64,000 nt of DNA from SZAS-18 sp038322235 (GTDB taxonomy: Bacteria > Verrucomicrobiota > Verrucomicrobiia > Chthoniobacterales > SZAS-18), in NCBI GenBank assembly GCA_038322235.1, contig JBBQFQ010000019.1, positions 1 to 64,000 of the forward strand, read 5' to 3'. A program made the translations under genes and the position numbers. Shown piece after piece: positions 51,288-60,804 of this stretch. Numbering within the stretch: position 1 is the stretch's first letter; the number at the start of each line of letters is the position of its first letter. The notes under the pieces were generated by a model that saw only the letters and a list, made by a program, of their open reading frames with translations, did no database searches and was not told the origin of the DNA.

Positions 51288-52649
51288 ATGCCCCATCGCC
51301 CCATCCTTCCTCGCCTCGGCTTCTTCACCTCTTTATCGGTGGCCCTGCTGGGGCTTTTCGCCCAGACAGCCGCTGCGGGAGAATCCGTCCCGGCTCCCGC
51401 GGCCGAAACGCCCTCCGAAGACTGGAGCTTCCATTTGCAGGGGACGGAGATCGTTCAGGGGCATCCGGATTTCAACGCGCGCTATCGCGGCGAGCACAGC
51501 CTGCGCGGCGGCGAGACCCGAAACACGACGAGCCTGACGTTCTTCCTCGGCCGGCGGCTCTGGACCGGTGCGGAGGTCTATCTCAATCCAGAAATTGTGC
51601 AGGGTTCGGGCCTCAGCAACACCTTCGGCCTCGCCGGTTACCCGAACGGCGAAGCGCAGCGGGCGGGTTCCGTTGTCCCAAAGATCTATCTCGCCCGGGT
51701 GATCTTCCGCCAGACGATCGGACTCGGCGGCGAGAAGGAGACCGTCGAGGGCGATGCGAACATCCTGGCGGGCAAGCGGGACGTCTCGCGCATCACTCTG
51801 ACGCTCGGGCGCCTCAGCGTGGGGGATTTCTTCGATGGCAACACCTATTCCCACGATGCCCGCTCGCAGTTTCTGAACTGGTCGCTCTTCGACACTGGTG
51901 CCTATGATTTCCCGGCCGATGCGCGGGGTTACACGGAGGGTGCCGCGGTCGAGTGGAACGAGAAGGATTTCACGGTCCGACTCGGGGCGTTTCGGCTGCC
52001 GGAGTTCGCCAACGGCTTGAGTCTCGATCAAAGATTCTTCCGTGGGATGGGTTACGTTGCCGAGTACGAACGCCGGTTCATGCTGGGGGACGATCACGCC
52101 GGCCGCGTCCGCCTGCTGGTCTACGCGAACCAGTCGAATGCCGCCAGCTATCGCTCCGCCCTCGCGCAACGTCTGCCCGACGGCACGCCGGATCTCGACG
52201 CCGGCCGTCGCTACCGCTTCAAGTTCGGCGTCGCGCTCAGCGCGGAGCAGGAGGTCGTGAAAAACGTCGGCGTCTTTCTGCGCGCCGGCTGGAACAACGG
52301 TCAAAGCGAGAGCTACGCGTTCACCGAGATCGACCGCACGATCGCGCTCGGAGTGAACATCAAAGGCGCGGCCTGGGGTCGGAAGGACGATACCCTCGGT
52401 GTCGCCGGAGTGGTCAACGGCATCAGCACCGCACACCGGGCGTTCCTCGGCGCCGGGGGACTCGGCATTCTGATTGGCGACGGCCGGCTGCGCTACGGGC
52501 CGGAACAGATCGTCGAGACCTACTATTCCATCGCGCTTCGCCAGAAGGTCTGGCTCACGTTCGACTACCAGTTCGTGAATCATCCCGCCTACAATCGCGA
52601 TCGCGGACCGGTCCATCTACCGGGCGCACGAGTGCACTTCGAGTATTAA
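51288..52649 (+). CDS. OprB-family carbohydrate-type outer-membrane porin
   Basis: From the ATG at 51288 there are 453 residues, starting with a signal peptide (LGFFTSLSVALLGLFAQTAAA). The body is a beta-barrel: WSFHLQGTEIVQGHPDFNARYRGEHSL, RRLWTGAEVYLNPEIVQGSGLSNTFGLAGYPNGEAQRAG, ITLTLGRLSVGDFFDGNTYSHDARSQFLNWSL, and a terminal strand ending in aromatic residue (GARVHFEY). It resembles OprB-type carbohydrate-selective porins and should let small solutes across the outer membrane. It converges with the metal efflux operon, 14 bp apart. Confidence 0.85.
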   Translation: MPHRPILPRLGFFTSLSVALLGLFAQTAAAGESVPAPAAETPSEDWSFHLQGTEIVQGHPDFNARYRGEHSLRGGETRNTTSLTFFLGRRLWTGAEVYLNPEIVQGSGLSNTFGLAGYPNGEAQRAGSVVPKIYLARVIFRQTIGLGGEKETVEGDANILAGKRDVSRITLTLGRLSVGDFFDGNTYSHDARSQFLNWSLFDTGAYDFPADARGYTEGAAVEWNEKDFTVRLGAFRLPEFANGLSLDQRFFRGMGYVAEYERRFMLGDDHAGRVRLLVYANQSNAASYRSALAQRLPDGTPDLDAGRRYRFKFGVALSAEQEVVKNVGVFLRAGWNNGQSESYAFTEIDRTIALGVNIKGAAWGRKDDTLGVAGVVNGISTAHRAFLGAGGLGILIGDGRLRYGPEQIVETYYSIALRQKVWLTFDYQFVNHPAYNRDRGPVHLPGARVHFEY

Positions 52650-52663
52650 GCCCGGCGCGCCAC

Positions 52664-55600
52664 TCACCGCGGATTCCGCTCGGGCTCGACCGGATAAGGC
52701 GGCAACAGGCAGACGCAGACGGCGGGGAGGACGAAGAGCGTGAGGAGCGTGCTGCTCACGAGTCCGCCCACGATCACGACCGCGAATGGCCGGGCCGTTT
52801 CGGCGCCGACGGCATGCGACAGCGCCGCGGGCAGGAGGCCGAAGGCCGCCATCGCGCTGGTCATCAGCACGGCGCGCAGGCGCGCGCTCGCTCCCTCGCG
52901 GATGGCCTCCAAGCGCGGCACCTTCAGAATCAGATAGTCGCGCACCTGCTCGAGCAAAATGACGCCGTTCTGGACCGAGGCCCCAAAGAGCGCGACGAAG
53001 CCCGCGAGTGCCGAGACCGACAGCGGCAGCCCCGCGAGCGCCAGACCGACGATGCCGCCGATCGCGGAGAGCGGGACGCCGAGCAGGACGAGCAGCGTGT
53101 AGCGGGCATTGCGGAATGCCGTGTAGAGAAGAAAACCGATGATTGCGAGCGTGATGGGTACGACCACAGCGAGTCGCGCCAGCGCGCGCTGCTGACTCTC
53201 GAAATTCCCCGCCCACTGCAGCCGGTAACCGTTGGGAAGCTTCAGATGCTCAGCCACCGCGCTCTGGGCCTCGCGCACGACGGAACCCAGATCGCGACCA
53301 CGCACGGCGAACTTCGCCGCGACCCGCCGCGAGTTTTCCTCGCGATAGATCCGGGCGAATCCGTTGCGAGTCTCCACGTCCGCAATGCGCCCGAGCGTGA
53401 GCAATTCCCCGGCGGAGCCGAAAATTGGAATCTCCCGAATGCGCTCCGGGCTCGTGATGGACGTCGGATCGAGCTTCACGGCCAGATCAAACGAGCGTTC
53501 TCCTTCGATCACGGTCGTCGCGATCGCTCCGCCAAACGCGGTTTCGACGACCGTGTTCACGTCCGCGACGGCAAGACCGAAGCGCGCGACGGAAGCGCGA
53601 TTGACGCTGACCTGGACCTGCGGCTGACCGGCGAGTTGCTCCGCGGCGACATCGACCGCGCCTGGCACCTCCCGGAGAATGCGGGCGAGATGATCGGCGA
53701 GGCGCTGCAGAACGTCGGCATCCGGTCCAAAGATTTTTACCCCCATCTCGCCCTTCAAACCGCTGACCGCTTCGTTCACGTTGTCCTCGATCACCTGGCT
53801 GAAAAGCAGATCGCAGCCCGGGAGCTCGATCTGGAGCTGCTCGTTCATCGCTGCGCACAACGCCTCGCGCGTGCGCGGCACCTTCCATTCCGCCGGCGGA
53901 CGCAGATCCACGAGGATTTCCGCCTGCTCGAATCCGCCGATGTCCGTGCCGTCGTCGGGACGCCCGATCTGGGTCACGACGATCCGCGTCTCCGCAAATC
54001 CCGCCAGCACGCGCCGCGCCCGCCCCGTGAGCCGGGCGGCTTCGGTGGGTGAGATCGAACCCGGGAGCGTGAGATGCACCCAGAGCGAACCCTCTTCCAG
54101 CTTCGGCAGAAACTCGGAGCCGAGACGCGAACCGACCAGCAGGGCGAGCCCGAGCGCGACGGCGCCTCCGGCGATGATCGGAATGGGCCGCGCGAGGACC
54201 CGTTGGAGCAGCGGCAGGTAAGCCCGGCGAAGCTGCCGGACGATCCAGGGCTCGAGATGCGCGGGCCGACCGGATTCGCCCGATCCGGCCCGCGACCGGA
54301 CGAAAAACGAAGCGAGGACCGGAACGACGACGAGCGCAAGAATCGTCCCGACGATGATCGCGAAGCTCAGGGTCAGGGCCATCGGGCGGAAAATCCGCCC
54401 CTCGACGCGCTGCAGCGTGAAGAGCGGGAGAAAAGCCGCGAGCAGCACCACCTTCGAAAAGAGCAGCGGGCGTGCGACCTGGCCCGCGCCCTCGACGATC
54501 GCATCCTGAATGGTCCGGCCCTCGGCATCGCGTCGGTGCAGAATATTTTCGATGATGACGACGGCGGCGTCGACGATGATTCCGAAATCGATCGCCCCCA
54601 TCGAAATCAGGTTGGCGGGGATATGCTGCAGATCGAGTAGCGCGAATGCGCCGAGGAGGGCGAGCGGAATGACGGCCGCGACGACCAGCGCCGAGCGCCA
54701 GTGGCGGACGCCGAGGAAGGTGATCAGCACCAGCAGCACGAGAGCGATTCCCTCGATCATGTTCTGCCGCACCGTCTCGAGCGTTCGATCGATCAGGGCC
54801 TTCCGATTGTAATGCGGCACGAGTTTCACGCCCGGCGGCAGATATGTGCGATTGATCTCCTCCGCCTTCGCGGCCACGCGCTCCACGACATCCAGCGCAT
54901 TCTCCCCCTTTCGGAGAAGCACGATGCCCTGCACGACGTCGTCGCGGTCGGTCTTATCCACCGTCACGCCCTCGATGGGTTTGTTTAGCCCGACGCGACC
55001 GAGGCGCGTCTGAAATCCGCTCTGGACGATCGCAACGTCGCTCACTTTGATCGGCGTGCCGTTGCGGACGGCGAGGACCGTCGCGCGAATGTCGTCGAGC
55101 GTGCCGATCAAACCGAGTCCGCGCACGATGAACATCTGCGTGCCGCGCTCGATGTAGGCGCCGCCAGCGTTCTTGTTCGAGACCGCGAGCGCATCGACCA
55201 CCGTCTTCAGCGGAAGGTTCAGGGCCTTGAGCCGGAGCGGATCCACGAGCACCTGGTATTGCCGCGTGGGCCCACCAAAACCCACGACATCGACCACTCC
55301 CGCGACGGTGCGGAACTGGCGCTCGACCACCCAGTCCTCGAGCGCCCGCAGCTCCGTCGCGGGAAATCCGGGAGGCGCCTGCAGCGTGTAGCGATAGATC
55401 TCGCCGACCGGAGTCGCATCCGGCGAGATCGCCGCCTGCGCGCCGGCGGGAAGCGTCACCTGCGCGAGTTGCTGGGAAACGAGGAGGCGCGAACGGAACC
55501 CGTCGGCCTCGTCTTCAAAGACGATTGTCACAACCGAGAGACCGAAGAGGGAGATGGAGCGCAGACTCGCCCGTTGGGGAATGGAGTTGAGTTGGTTCTC

Positions 55601-55804
55601 GACGGGCACCGTGAGGAACTTCTCGATCTCCTCGGCCGCATGGCCGGGCCAGAGCGTGATGACCTGGGTTTGAAGATTGGTGACATCCGGATACGCCTCG
55701 ATCGGGAGGCGGCGGAACGCGGCGACGCCCGCGCAGACATACGCGACCAGCAACCCCACGATCAGGGTCCGCTGCTGGAGGATAAGCGAAATCAAACGCG
55801 GCAT
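52664..55804 (-). CDS. Heavy-metal efflux RND pump, CusA/CzcA type
   Basis: 1046 residues, the full HME-RND length, with 12 membrane helices and two large periplasmic loops. RLPIEAYPDVTNLQTQVITLWPGHAAEEIEKFLTVPVE is the N-terminal hallmark. DFGIIVDAAVVIIENILHRR in helix 4 carries the proton-relay Asp, with an Ala where CzcA often has Gly. It drives metal cations from periplasm or cytoplasm through the outer membrane using the proton gradient. The substrate is open: the periplasmic Met triad of CusA was not evident, which leans to Zn/Co/Cd/Ni (weak). Last gene of the CBA operon. Confidence 0.93.
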   Translation of the reverse strand: MPRLISLILQQRTLIVGLLVAYVCAGVAAFRRLPIEAYPDVTNLQTQVITLWPGHAAEEIEKFLTVPVENQLNSIPQRASLRSISLFGLSVVTIVFEDEADGFRSRLLVSQQLAQVTLPAGAQAAISPDATPVGEIYRYTLQAPPGFPATELRALEDWVVERQFRTVAGVVDVVGFGGPTRQYQVLVDPLRLKALNLPLKTVVDALAVSNKNAGGAYIERGTQMFIVRGLGLIGTLDDIRATVLAVRNGTPIKVSDVAIVQSGFQTRLGRVGLNKPIEGVTVDKTDRDDVVQGIVLLRKGENALDVVERVAAKAEEINRTYLPPGVKLVPHYNRKALIDRTLETVRQNMIEGIALVLLVLITFLGVRHWRSALVVAAVIPLALLGAFALLDLQHIPANLISMGAIDFGIIVDAAVVIIENILHRRDAEGRTIQDAIVEGAGQVARPLLFSKVVLLAAFLPLFTLQRVEGRIFRPMALTLSFAIIVGTILALVVVPVLASFFVRSRAGSGESGRPAHLEPWIVRQLRRAYLPLLQRVLARPIPIIAGGAVALGLALLVGSRLGSEFLPKLEEGSLWVHLTLPGSISPTEAARLTGRARRVLAGFAETRIVVTQIGRPDDGTDIGGFEQAEILVDLRPPAEWKVPRTREALCAAMNEQLQIELPGCDLLFSQVIEDNVNEAVSGLKGEMGVKIFGPDADVLQRLADHLARILREVPGAVDVAAEQLAGQPQVQVSVNRASVARFGLAVADVNTVVETAFGGAIATTVIEGERSFDLAVKLDPTSITSPERIREIPIFGSAGELLTLGRIADVETRNGFARIYREENSRRVAAKFAVRGRDLGSVVREAQSAVAEHLKLPNGYRLQWAGNFESQQRALARLAVVVPITLAIIGFLLYTAFRNARYTLLVLLGVPLSAIGGIVGLALAGLPLSVSALAGFVALFGASVQNGVILLEQVRDYLILKVPRLEAIREGASARLRAVLMTSAMAAFGLLPAALSHAVGAETARPFAVVIVGGLVSSTLLTLFVLPAVCVCLLPPYPVEPERNPR

Positions 55805-55811
55805 TTTGGTG

Positions 55812-57050
55812 TCAGTGAGCAGTATCTCCGGCGATTGCGTCGCCGAGGATTTCGTTCAGCAGCAACGCGCCTTCCGTCACGACGCGCAGGCCCGGCACGA
55901 GCGTCTGTCCGGACACCACCACCGAGTTGCCGTTGTCGCGGCCGACGACGACCTCCACCCGCTCGAAGCGCCGGTCGCTCCGCGCGACGTACGCCCAGTA
56001 TTTTCCGTCCGAGTAGACGACCGCCCGCGTCGGCAAAGACACCTCCACTGCCGCCGTCTCCGGCAGCGTGACGGTGGCGCTCACGTACATCTCGGCGCGG
56101 AGCGCGCCGTCGGGGTTGTCGATGACCGCCCGCGCACGCGCGACGCGGGTGATGGGATCGAGCGCCGCTGAGACGGCCGAAAGCCGACCGGAAAACGTGC
56201 GCCCTGGAAGCGTCGCCGCGGTCACCTCCACCGCCTGTCCGGCGGCGAGCTGCGTGAGCGCGGCCTCGGGCACATCGAGCCACATCCAGAGACTCTTGGG
56301 GTCGGACACGATGAAGAGGGGAGCGGCGAGCTCCGGCACGCTGGCGAGGACGAGATCGGGGCGGACCTCCTGGCCCGGATTCACTTTCCGGTCGACGACA
56401 ACGCCCGCGATCGGGCTCCGCACGGTGAACAGATCCGTGAAACTGCTGTCGGTCGCGAGCGTTTCGAGCAGCCGCAGACGCCGCGTCGCGCGCTCGAGCT
56501 CCGCCGCTGCCCGTGCGCGATCGGCCACGGCGGCATCGACATCCTTCTGCGCCGCCGCCCCGTGCGCGAGGAGCGCGCGTTGCCGGTCGAGCGTCTTGGC
56601 CGTCTGGGCGTCGTCACTGGTCGCCTTGCGGAAATCCGCCTGCGCCTGGCCGAAGTCCGGGGAGCGGAGCGCCCCGAGCTCGTCATTCTCCGCGACCCGT
56701 TGACCGATATCCGCGGTGATGCGCTCCACCCGGCCCGCGACCGGGGTGAAGATGCGCACGGTCTTGTCCTCGTTCCACGCCAGCCGTCCGGTGAATTGTC
56801 CCCTGAGGGACGGCGCCGGGAGCACTTCGCTGGTCTGGATGGCCCGGAGCTGCGGGCTGCGATCCGGGAATTCCACGTCGCGCGCATTCACCACCCGGGG
56901 CGGAGCGAAGGCGGCTTCATCCTTCGGTTTGGCCCGGCCACAGGCGACGAAGGTGGACGACGCCAGAACCAGCGCGAGCACCTGAATCCATTGCCCGCGA
57001 CAGGCGTCGGTGGGCGCGCGATGGGACGAATTTCGAAGAAAAGCGTTCAT
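55812..57050 (-). CDS. RND membrane-fusion lipoprotein, CusB/CzcB type
   Basis: From the ATG at 57050 there are 412 residues. A lipoprotein signal ends in VACG (lipobox). NEDKTVRIFTPVAGRVERITADIGQRVAENDELGAL is the first lipoyl half, a helical hairpin follows (FRKATSDDAQTAKTLDRQRALLAHGAAAQKDVDAA), then the second half VRSPIAGVVVDRKVNPGQEVRP, a beta-barrel (WMWLDVPEAALTQLAAGQAVEV) and a membrane-proximal domain ending VTEGALLLNEI. It links the inner-membrane pump to the TolC-like channel. It is 7 bp from the pump gene and 19 bp from the TolC-like gene. Confidence 0.93.
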   Translation of the reverse strand: MNAFLRNSSHRAPTDACRGQWIQVLALVLASSTFVACGRAKPKDEAAFAPPRVVNARDVEFPDRSPQLRAIQTSEVLPAPSLRGQFTGRLAWNEDKTVRIFTPVAGRVERITADIGQRVAENDELGALRSPDFGQAQADFRKATSDDAQTAKTLDRQRALLAHGAAAQKDVDAAVADRARAAAELERATRRLRLLETLATDSSFTDLFTVRSPIAGVVVDRKVNPGQEVRPDLVLASVPELAAPLFIVSDPKSLWMWLDVPEAALTQLAAGQAVEVTAATLPGRTFSGRLSAVSAALDPITRVARARAVIDNPDGALRAEMYVSATVTLPETAAVEVSLPTRAVVYSDGKYWAYVARSDRRFERVEVVVGRDNGNSVVVSGQTLVPGLRVVTEGALLLNEILGDAIAGDTAH

Positions 57051-57069
57051 GAAAAGATAAGTGGCGCTC

Positions 57070-58350
57070 CTAGCGCGCGGCGCGGTCCCGGCGGTTCCCG
57101 GCCCCGCCCCTCTCGCCCCGAGACGCGCGCAGCGCGGCGGCGGCGACGGCCGCGTCCGCTTCCGCCTGGACGGCGGCGGCGCGGACCTCGTTGCTCGCCC
57201 GTTGCGCGGCGAGGAGATCGGTGAGCGAGGCCCCGCCGCGGGAAAACGCGTAGGCGACCGCCTCACGGACGCGCTCGGCTTCGGGCACGATCCGACCGCG
57301 ATAGGCCTGCGCGCGACGCGAGGCTTCGTTGAGCGCGGTGCGAGCACTTGCGAGATCCGCCGCAGCCTGCGTCTGGACGCGATCCAACGCCACCTTCGCC
57401 TGCCGTACCGCCGCCGCCGCCGCGCGACGCTCGCCGGCGCGATATCCCGGCAGTGGAAGCGGTACTGAAATGCTGAACCCGAGCGAGTGCGGCGTGTCCG
57501 GCAGCTCGCGCTCGTACTGAATGGAAAAAATCGGGTCGGGGATTTGCTGCGCTCGTTCGAGCGCGAAGTCGGCCTCGGACCGCGCCAGCGTGAAGCGCGC
57601 CGCGACGATGTCGGCTCGCTCCGTGAAGTCGTCGCTTCCCGCTCCGGCGGGAATCAACGCTGCCAGTGGTCCAGCCAGCGCGAGCTTCCCGTCCGGACGA
57701 CTCACACCGAGGAGAGTCTGGAGTTGAATGCGCGCGACCTGAGCGTTCGCCGCCGCCGCGCAGGCATCGAGTTCGAGCCGGGACGCCGCGACCTCGATCT
57801 GCGCGCGATCCGCCTTCGAGATGTCTCCCGCCTCAAACCGGGCCTCCGCGATTCCAGCCTCGCGGCGCAACAGCGCCGCGGAAGCCTGCAACACCCCAGC
57901 CTGCGCGTCGGCCTGCAGAGCCCCCACGAAAGCCTTGGTCACGGCCAGGACGACCTGGCGCTGCGCGTCCCGCAGCCGCGCCTCGGCGCCAAGGAGCGTC
58001 GCAGCGGCGGCTCGCTGGCGCGGTCCGCGCTTACCGACCTCGATGAGCTGCGCGAGCCCGCCCGACTGGTCGTAGTTGCGATGAAAAAAATTCGCCCCCT
58101 GCCCGACGGTCTGCGTCCGCCCGATCCGGACCTTGTTCACGGTTAGGGTGGCCGTGGGATTGGGCAATTGCTGCGCGGAGCGCACCGCGCCGCGGGCGGT
58201 CTCCACGTCTTCCCGGGCGGCCCGGATGTCGGCATTTCGTTCCCGGGCAATTTTTTCGGCCTCGCCAAGGGATAGCGCCGCGGCATGGACGAGCCCACCG
58301 GCAAACAAGAACGACAGCAGCGCGGCCCAGCCCGGAATCGACACGGCCAA
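57070..58350 (-). CDS. TolC-family outer-membrane factor, CusC/CzcC type
   Basis: 426 residues with a signal peptide (PGWAALLSFLFAGGLVHA) and two long coiled, Ala/Arg-rich repeats typical of TolC proteins: SLGEAEKIARERNADIRAAREDVETARGAVRSAQQLPNPTATL, and YRAGERRAAAAAVRQAKVALDRVQTQAAADLASARTALNEASRRA. It forms the exit channel of the efflux system. It is the first gene of the operon. A 141-bp gap upstream carries a 9-bp inverted repeat that may be its operator. Confidence 0.92.
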   Translation of the reverse strand: MAVSIPGWAALLSFLFAGGLVHAAALSLGEAEKIARERNADIRAAREDVETARGAVRSAQQLPNPTATLTVNKVRIGRTQTVGQGANFFHRNYDQSGGLAQLIEVGKRGPRQRAAAATLLGAEARLRDAQRQVVLAVTKAFVGALQADAQAGVLQASAALLRREAGIAEARFEAGDISKADRAQIEVAASRLELDACAAAANAQVARIQLQTLLGVSRPDGKLALAGPLAALIPAGAGSDDFTERADIVAARFTLARSEADFALERAQQIPDPIFSIQYERELPDTPHSLGFSISVPLPLPGYRAGERRAAAAAVRQAKVALDRVQTQAAADLASARTALNEASRRAQAYRGRIVPEAERVREAVAYAFSRGGASLTDLLAAQRASNEVRAAAVQAEADAAVAAAALRASRGERGGAGNRRDRAAR

Positions 58351-58406
58351 ACGTACCCGTCCAATCGACGCTCAACAATCGGGCCCTGCCTCCGCGTCGT
58401 GTCGAA

Positions 58407-58456
58407 TCTGGCCTGACAAAGCGTCGCCACCCTCAGCGCCGCTCAGACAGGCCAGA
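58407..58456. promoter_or_regulatory. 9-bp inverted repeat upstream of the metal efflux operon
   Basis: TCTGGCCTG (58407-58415) and CAGGCCAGA (58448-58456) are perfect inverted copies separated by 32 bases, in the only sizeable gap before the TolC-like gene. It could be a two-site operator for a metal-responsive regulator, or a large loop at the end of the priA transcript. No T-run is adjacent on the minus strand. Confidence 0.4.
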
Positions 58457-58491
58457 CGGCAAATCATCCGCGATCTATTTGCTTCTTCCCC

Positions 58492-60759
58492 TCACAGCAG
58501 CTGCTGTGGATCCACATCGACCTGGATCTGCACTCCTTTCGGCAGGGTGAGCGCGTCGACCACGGCGCGGACGTGCCGGCTCAAACGAATGATCAGCCGG
58601 GCTCGCAGCTGGATGTGAAAACGCCATTGCGCCTTGAGTTTTTCCCAGGGCGCAGGCAGCGGGTCGTGTAGTTGGGCGCCCTCCGGGAGATTCTCTCCCA
58701 GCCGACGATGCAGGGTCTGGGCGGTGAGATCGGCCATCTCCTTGTGCTCGCTCCGTACCGTGATGAGCACCAGGTGCGTGAAAGGCGGGTGATCGAACGC
58801 CTCCCGCATCGCCGCCTCCTGCTCGAAGAAGCCGAGGAAATCGTGATGGCGTGCGAATTGGATCGCCGGATGCGACGGCGTGCGTGTCTGCACGATCACC
58901 TCGCCCTCCATGTCGCCCCGGCCGGCCCGGCCGGCCACCTGGGTGAGCAGCTGGAAGGTCCGCTCCGCGGCCCGAAAATCGTTCACGTGTAGACTCAGGT
59001 CGGCGTTGATGATGCCGACGAGCGTGACGTTCGGGAAATGCAGGCCTTTCGCGATCATCTGTGTGCCTACGAGGATGTCCGTCTTTCCCTGTTTGAAGGC
59101 GCCCAGCGCATCGCGATGCGCGTGCTTTCCTCCCATGGTATCGGCATCCATGCGCGCGATCCGCGCCTGCGGAAACACCTTCCGGACGACCTCCTCGACG
59201 CGTTCCGTCCCAAGACCGCGTTGACGGATCGATGGGTCCCGGCATTCCGGATTCGGACAACGCTTCGGCGCCTTCCGGCGGTGGCCACACATGTGGCAGA
59301 TGAGCTGGTCCTCGGCCTGATGAAAAGTCAGCGGCAGGCTACAGTCCGGGCACTCGCAGACGAAGCCACAGAGCGGGCAGAGCAGCGCGCTCGCATAACC
59401 ACGCCGGTTGAGAAAGAGGATGCTCTGTTCGCCGCGCGTAAGTCGCTGCGTGATGGCCGCGCGGAGTTTCTCCGAGAGAATCGCCGGACCGCTGAAGCCG
59501 GAGCGTTGGGCTTCGCGGCGCAGGTCGATGACCCGGGTGATGGGAAGCTTTCGGTCATCGATCCGGGTGGGCAGCGACAGCAGCCGGTATTTGCCTGTCA
59601 CCGCGTTCTGATAGCTCTCCAGCGCGGGCGTCGCGCTGCCGAGCACCACTGGGCAACCTTCGAGCTTTGCCCGCACCACCGCGACGTCCCGCGCGTGGTA
59701 GCGCGGCGCCTCCTCCTGCTTGTAGGAGGAATCGTGCTCCTCATCGACCACGATCAATCCCACCCGATGCACCGGCGCGAAGATCGCGCTGCGCGCGCCG
59801 ATCACGATGCTCGCGCGCCCGGAATAAATGCGGTGCCACTCGTCATGGCGCTCGCCGCCCGAAAGGCGGGAATGCAAGACCGCCACCTCATCGCCGCCCG
59901 CCGAGAATCGGGCCTTGAAGCGCTCCACCGTCTGCGGCGTCAGAGAGATTTCCGGTACCAGGACGAGCGCTCCCTGGCCACGCGAACGCGCGAGCTCAAT
60001 GGCCTGAAGATAAATCTCGGTCTTCCCGCTCCCGGTCACGCCGTGCAGGAGCATCGGCTTCCGCCCGGCCGCCTGTCCGTCCATCGCTTCACGGACCGCG
60101 GCGAGCGCGACCCGCTGCTCTTCGTTCAGCGCCAGGGCTGAATCAGGCAGAAACGTTTCGCCTTCGAACGGATCGCGCGCCAGGGCTCCGGCCTCAATGA
60201 GAATGAAGCCCTGCTTCACGAGCGCCTGCAACATCACGCGGGATCCGCCCGTCCCCTCGAGCAGCTTCGTCACCTGCGCCCGCTGGCCGGGCGCCGACTC
60301 GATGGCGGCAAGCAATTCGGCCCGCCGCGGCGAGCGTTTCGCGAGGGCGGCCACTTCGGTCTCGTCCGGGGCGCGCACGAGTCGCGCGAACTGCCGTTCC
60401 GCGAACTCGATCTCGGCCTTCCGGATCACCTCCGGCAGCACACACCGCATCGCCTGGTCCGCCGGCGTGCAGTAGTAGTCCGCCATCCAGCGCGCGAGCT
60501 CCAGCAGCACCGCCGGGACGACCGTGCCCTCGGCGACGAGCTCCGTGATCGGACGCAGCCGCTCGACGGACACATCGCTCTCGGGCGGCAGCCCGATGAC
60601 CGTTCCGAGCAACTGCCGATGCCGGAACGGCAGCCGCACCCGCGAGCCGATTGCGACCGAATCCGCCAGCAATTCCGGGATCAGATAGTCGAACTCCCGG
60701 TCCGTCGTGCCGTCTACGATGAGCCGGGCGATGCGGGGAGCAGACATTCCCCGCACCAT
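58492..60759 (-). CDS. priA: Primosomal protein N', replication restart helicase
   Basis: 755 residues. The N-terminal DNA-binding domain (IARLIVDGTTDREFDYLIPE ... GSRVRLPFRHRQLLGTVIG) is followed by a helicase with Walker A LLHGVTGSGKTEIYLQ, VPEISLTPQTVERF, DEEHDSSYKQEEAPRYHARDVAVVRA, and GSATPALESY. A zinc-binding insert carries CPLCGFVCECPDCSLPLTFH ... CHMCGHRRKAPKRCPNPEC (eight Cys). It restarts collapsed forks by loading DnaB. ATG codons at 60759 and 60747 are both possible; the second puts the start right before APRIARLIVDG. Confidence 0.95.
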   Translation of the reverse strand: MVRGMSAPRIARLIVDGTTDREFDYLIPELLADSVAIGSRVRLPFRHRQLLGTVIGLPPESDVSVERLRPITELVAEGTVVPAVLLELARWMADYYCTPADQAMRCVLPEVIRKAEIEFAERQFARLVRAPDETEVAALAKRSPRRAELLAAIESAPGQRAQVTKLLEGTGGSRVMLQALVKQGFILIEAGALARDPFEGETFLPDSALALNEEQRVALAAVREAMDGQAAGRKPMLLHGVTGSGKTEIYLQAIELARSRGQGALVLVPEISLTPQTVERFKARFSAGGDEVAVLHSRLSGGERHDEWHRIYSGRASIVIGARSAIFAPVHRVGLIVVDEEHDSSYKQEEAPRYHARDVAVVRAKLEGCPVVLGSATPALESYQNAVTGKYRLLSLPTRIDDRKLPITRVIDLRREAQRSGFSGPAILSEKLRAAITQRLTRGEQSILFLNRRGYASALLCPLCGFVCECPDCSLPLTFHQAEDQLICHMCGHRRKAPKRCPNPECRDPSIRQRGLGTERVEEVVRKVFPQARIARMDADTMGGKHAHRDALGAFKQGKTDILVGTQMIAKGLHFPNVTLVGIINADLSLHVNDFRAAERTFQLLTQVAGRAGRGDMEGEVIVQTRTPSHPAIQFARHHDFLGFFEQEAAMREAFDHPPFTHLVLITVRSEHKEMADLTAQTLHRRLGENLPEGAQLHDPLPAPWEKLKAQWRFHIQLRARLIIRLSRHVRAVVDALTLPKGVQIQVDVDPQQLL

Positions 60760-60804
60760 AGCGAGCGCGCGGGAGCGCGCAGTCGTTCAACTCCGAGGCG
60801 GGGA

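Noticed and set aside
51953..54052. 699-codon plus-strand open frame over the porin and RND genes
   Set aside because: Out of frame with the porin and antisense to the pump; Arg/His/Gln-rich with no domain.
58493..58508. Perfect 16-bp palindrome CACAGCAGCTGCTGTG
   Set aside because: It is formed by the last codons of priA (Gln-Gln-Leu-Leu-stop) and has no loop or T-run, so it is most simply a coding coincidence.
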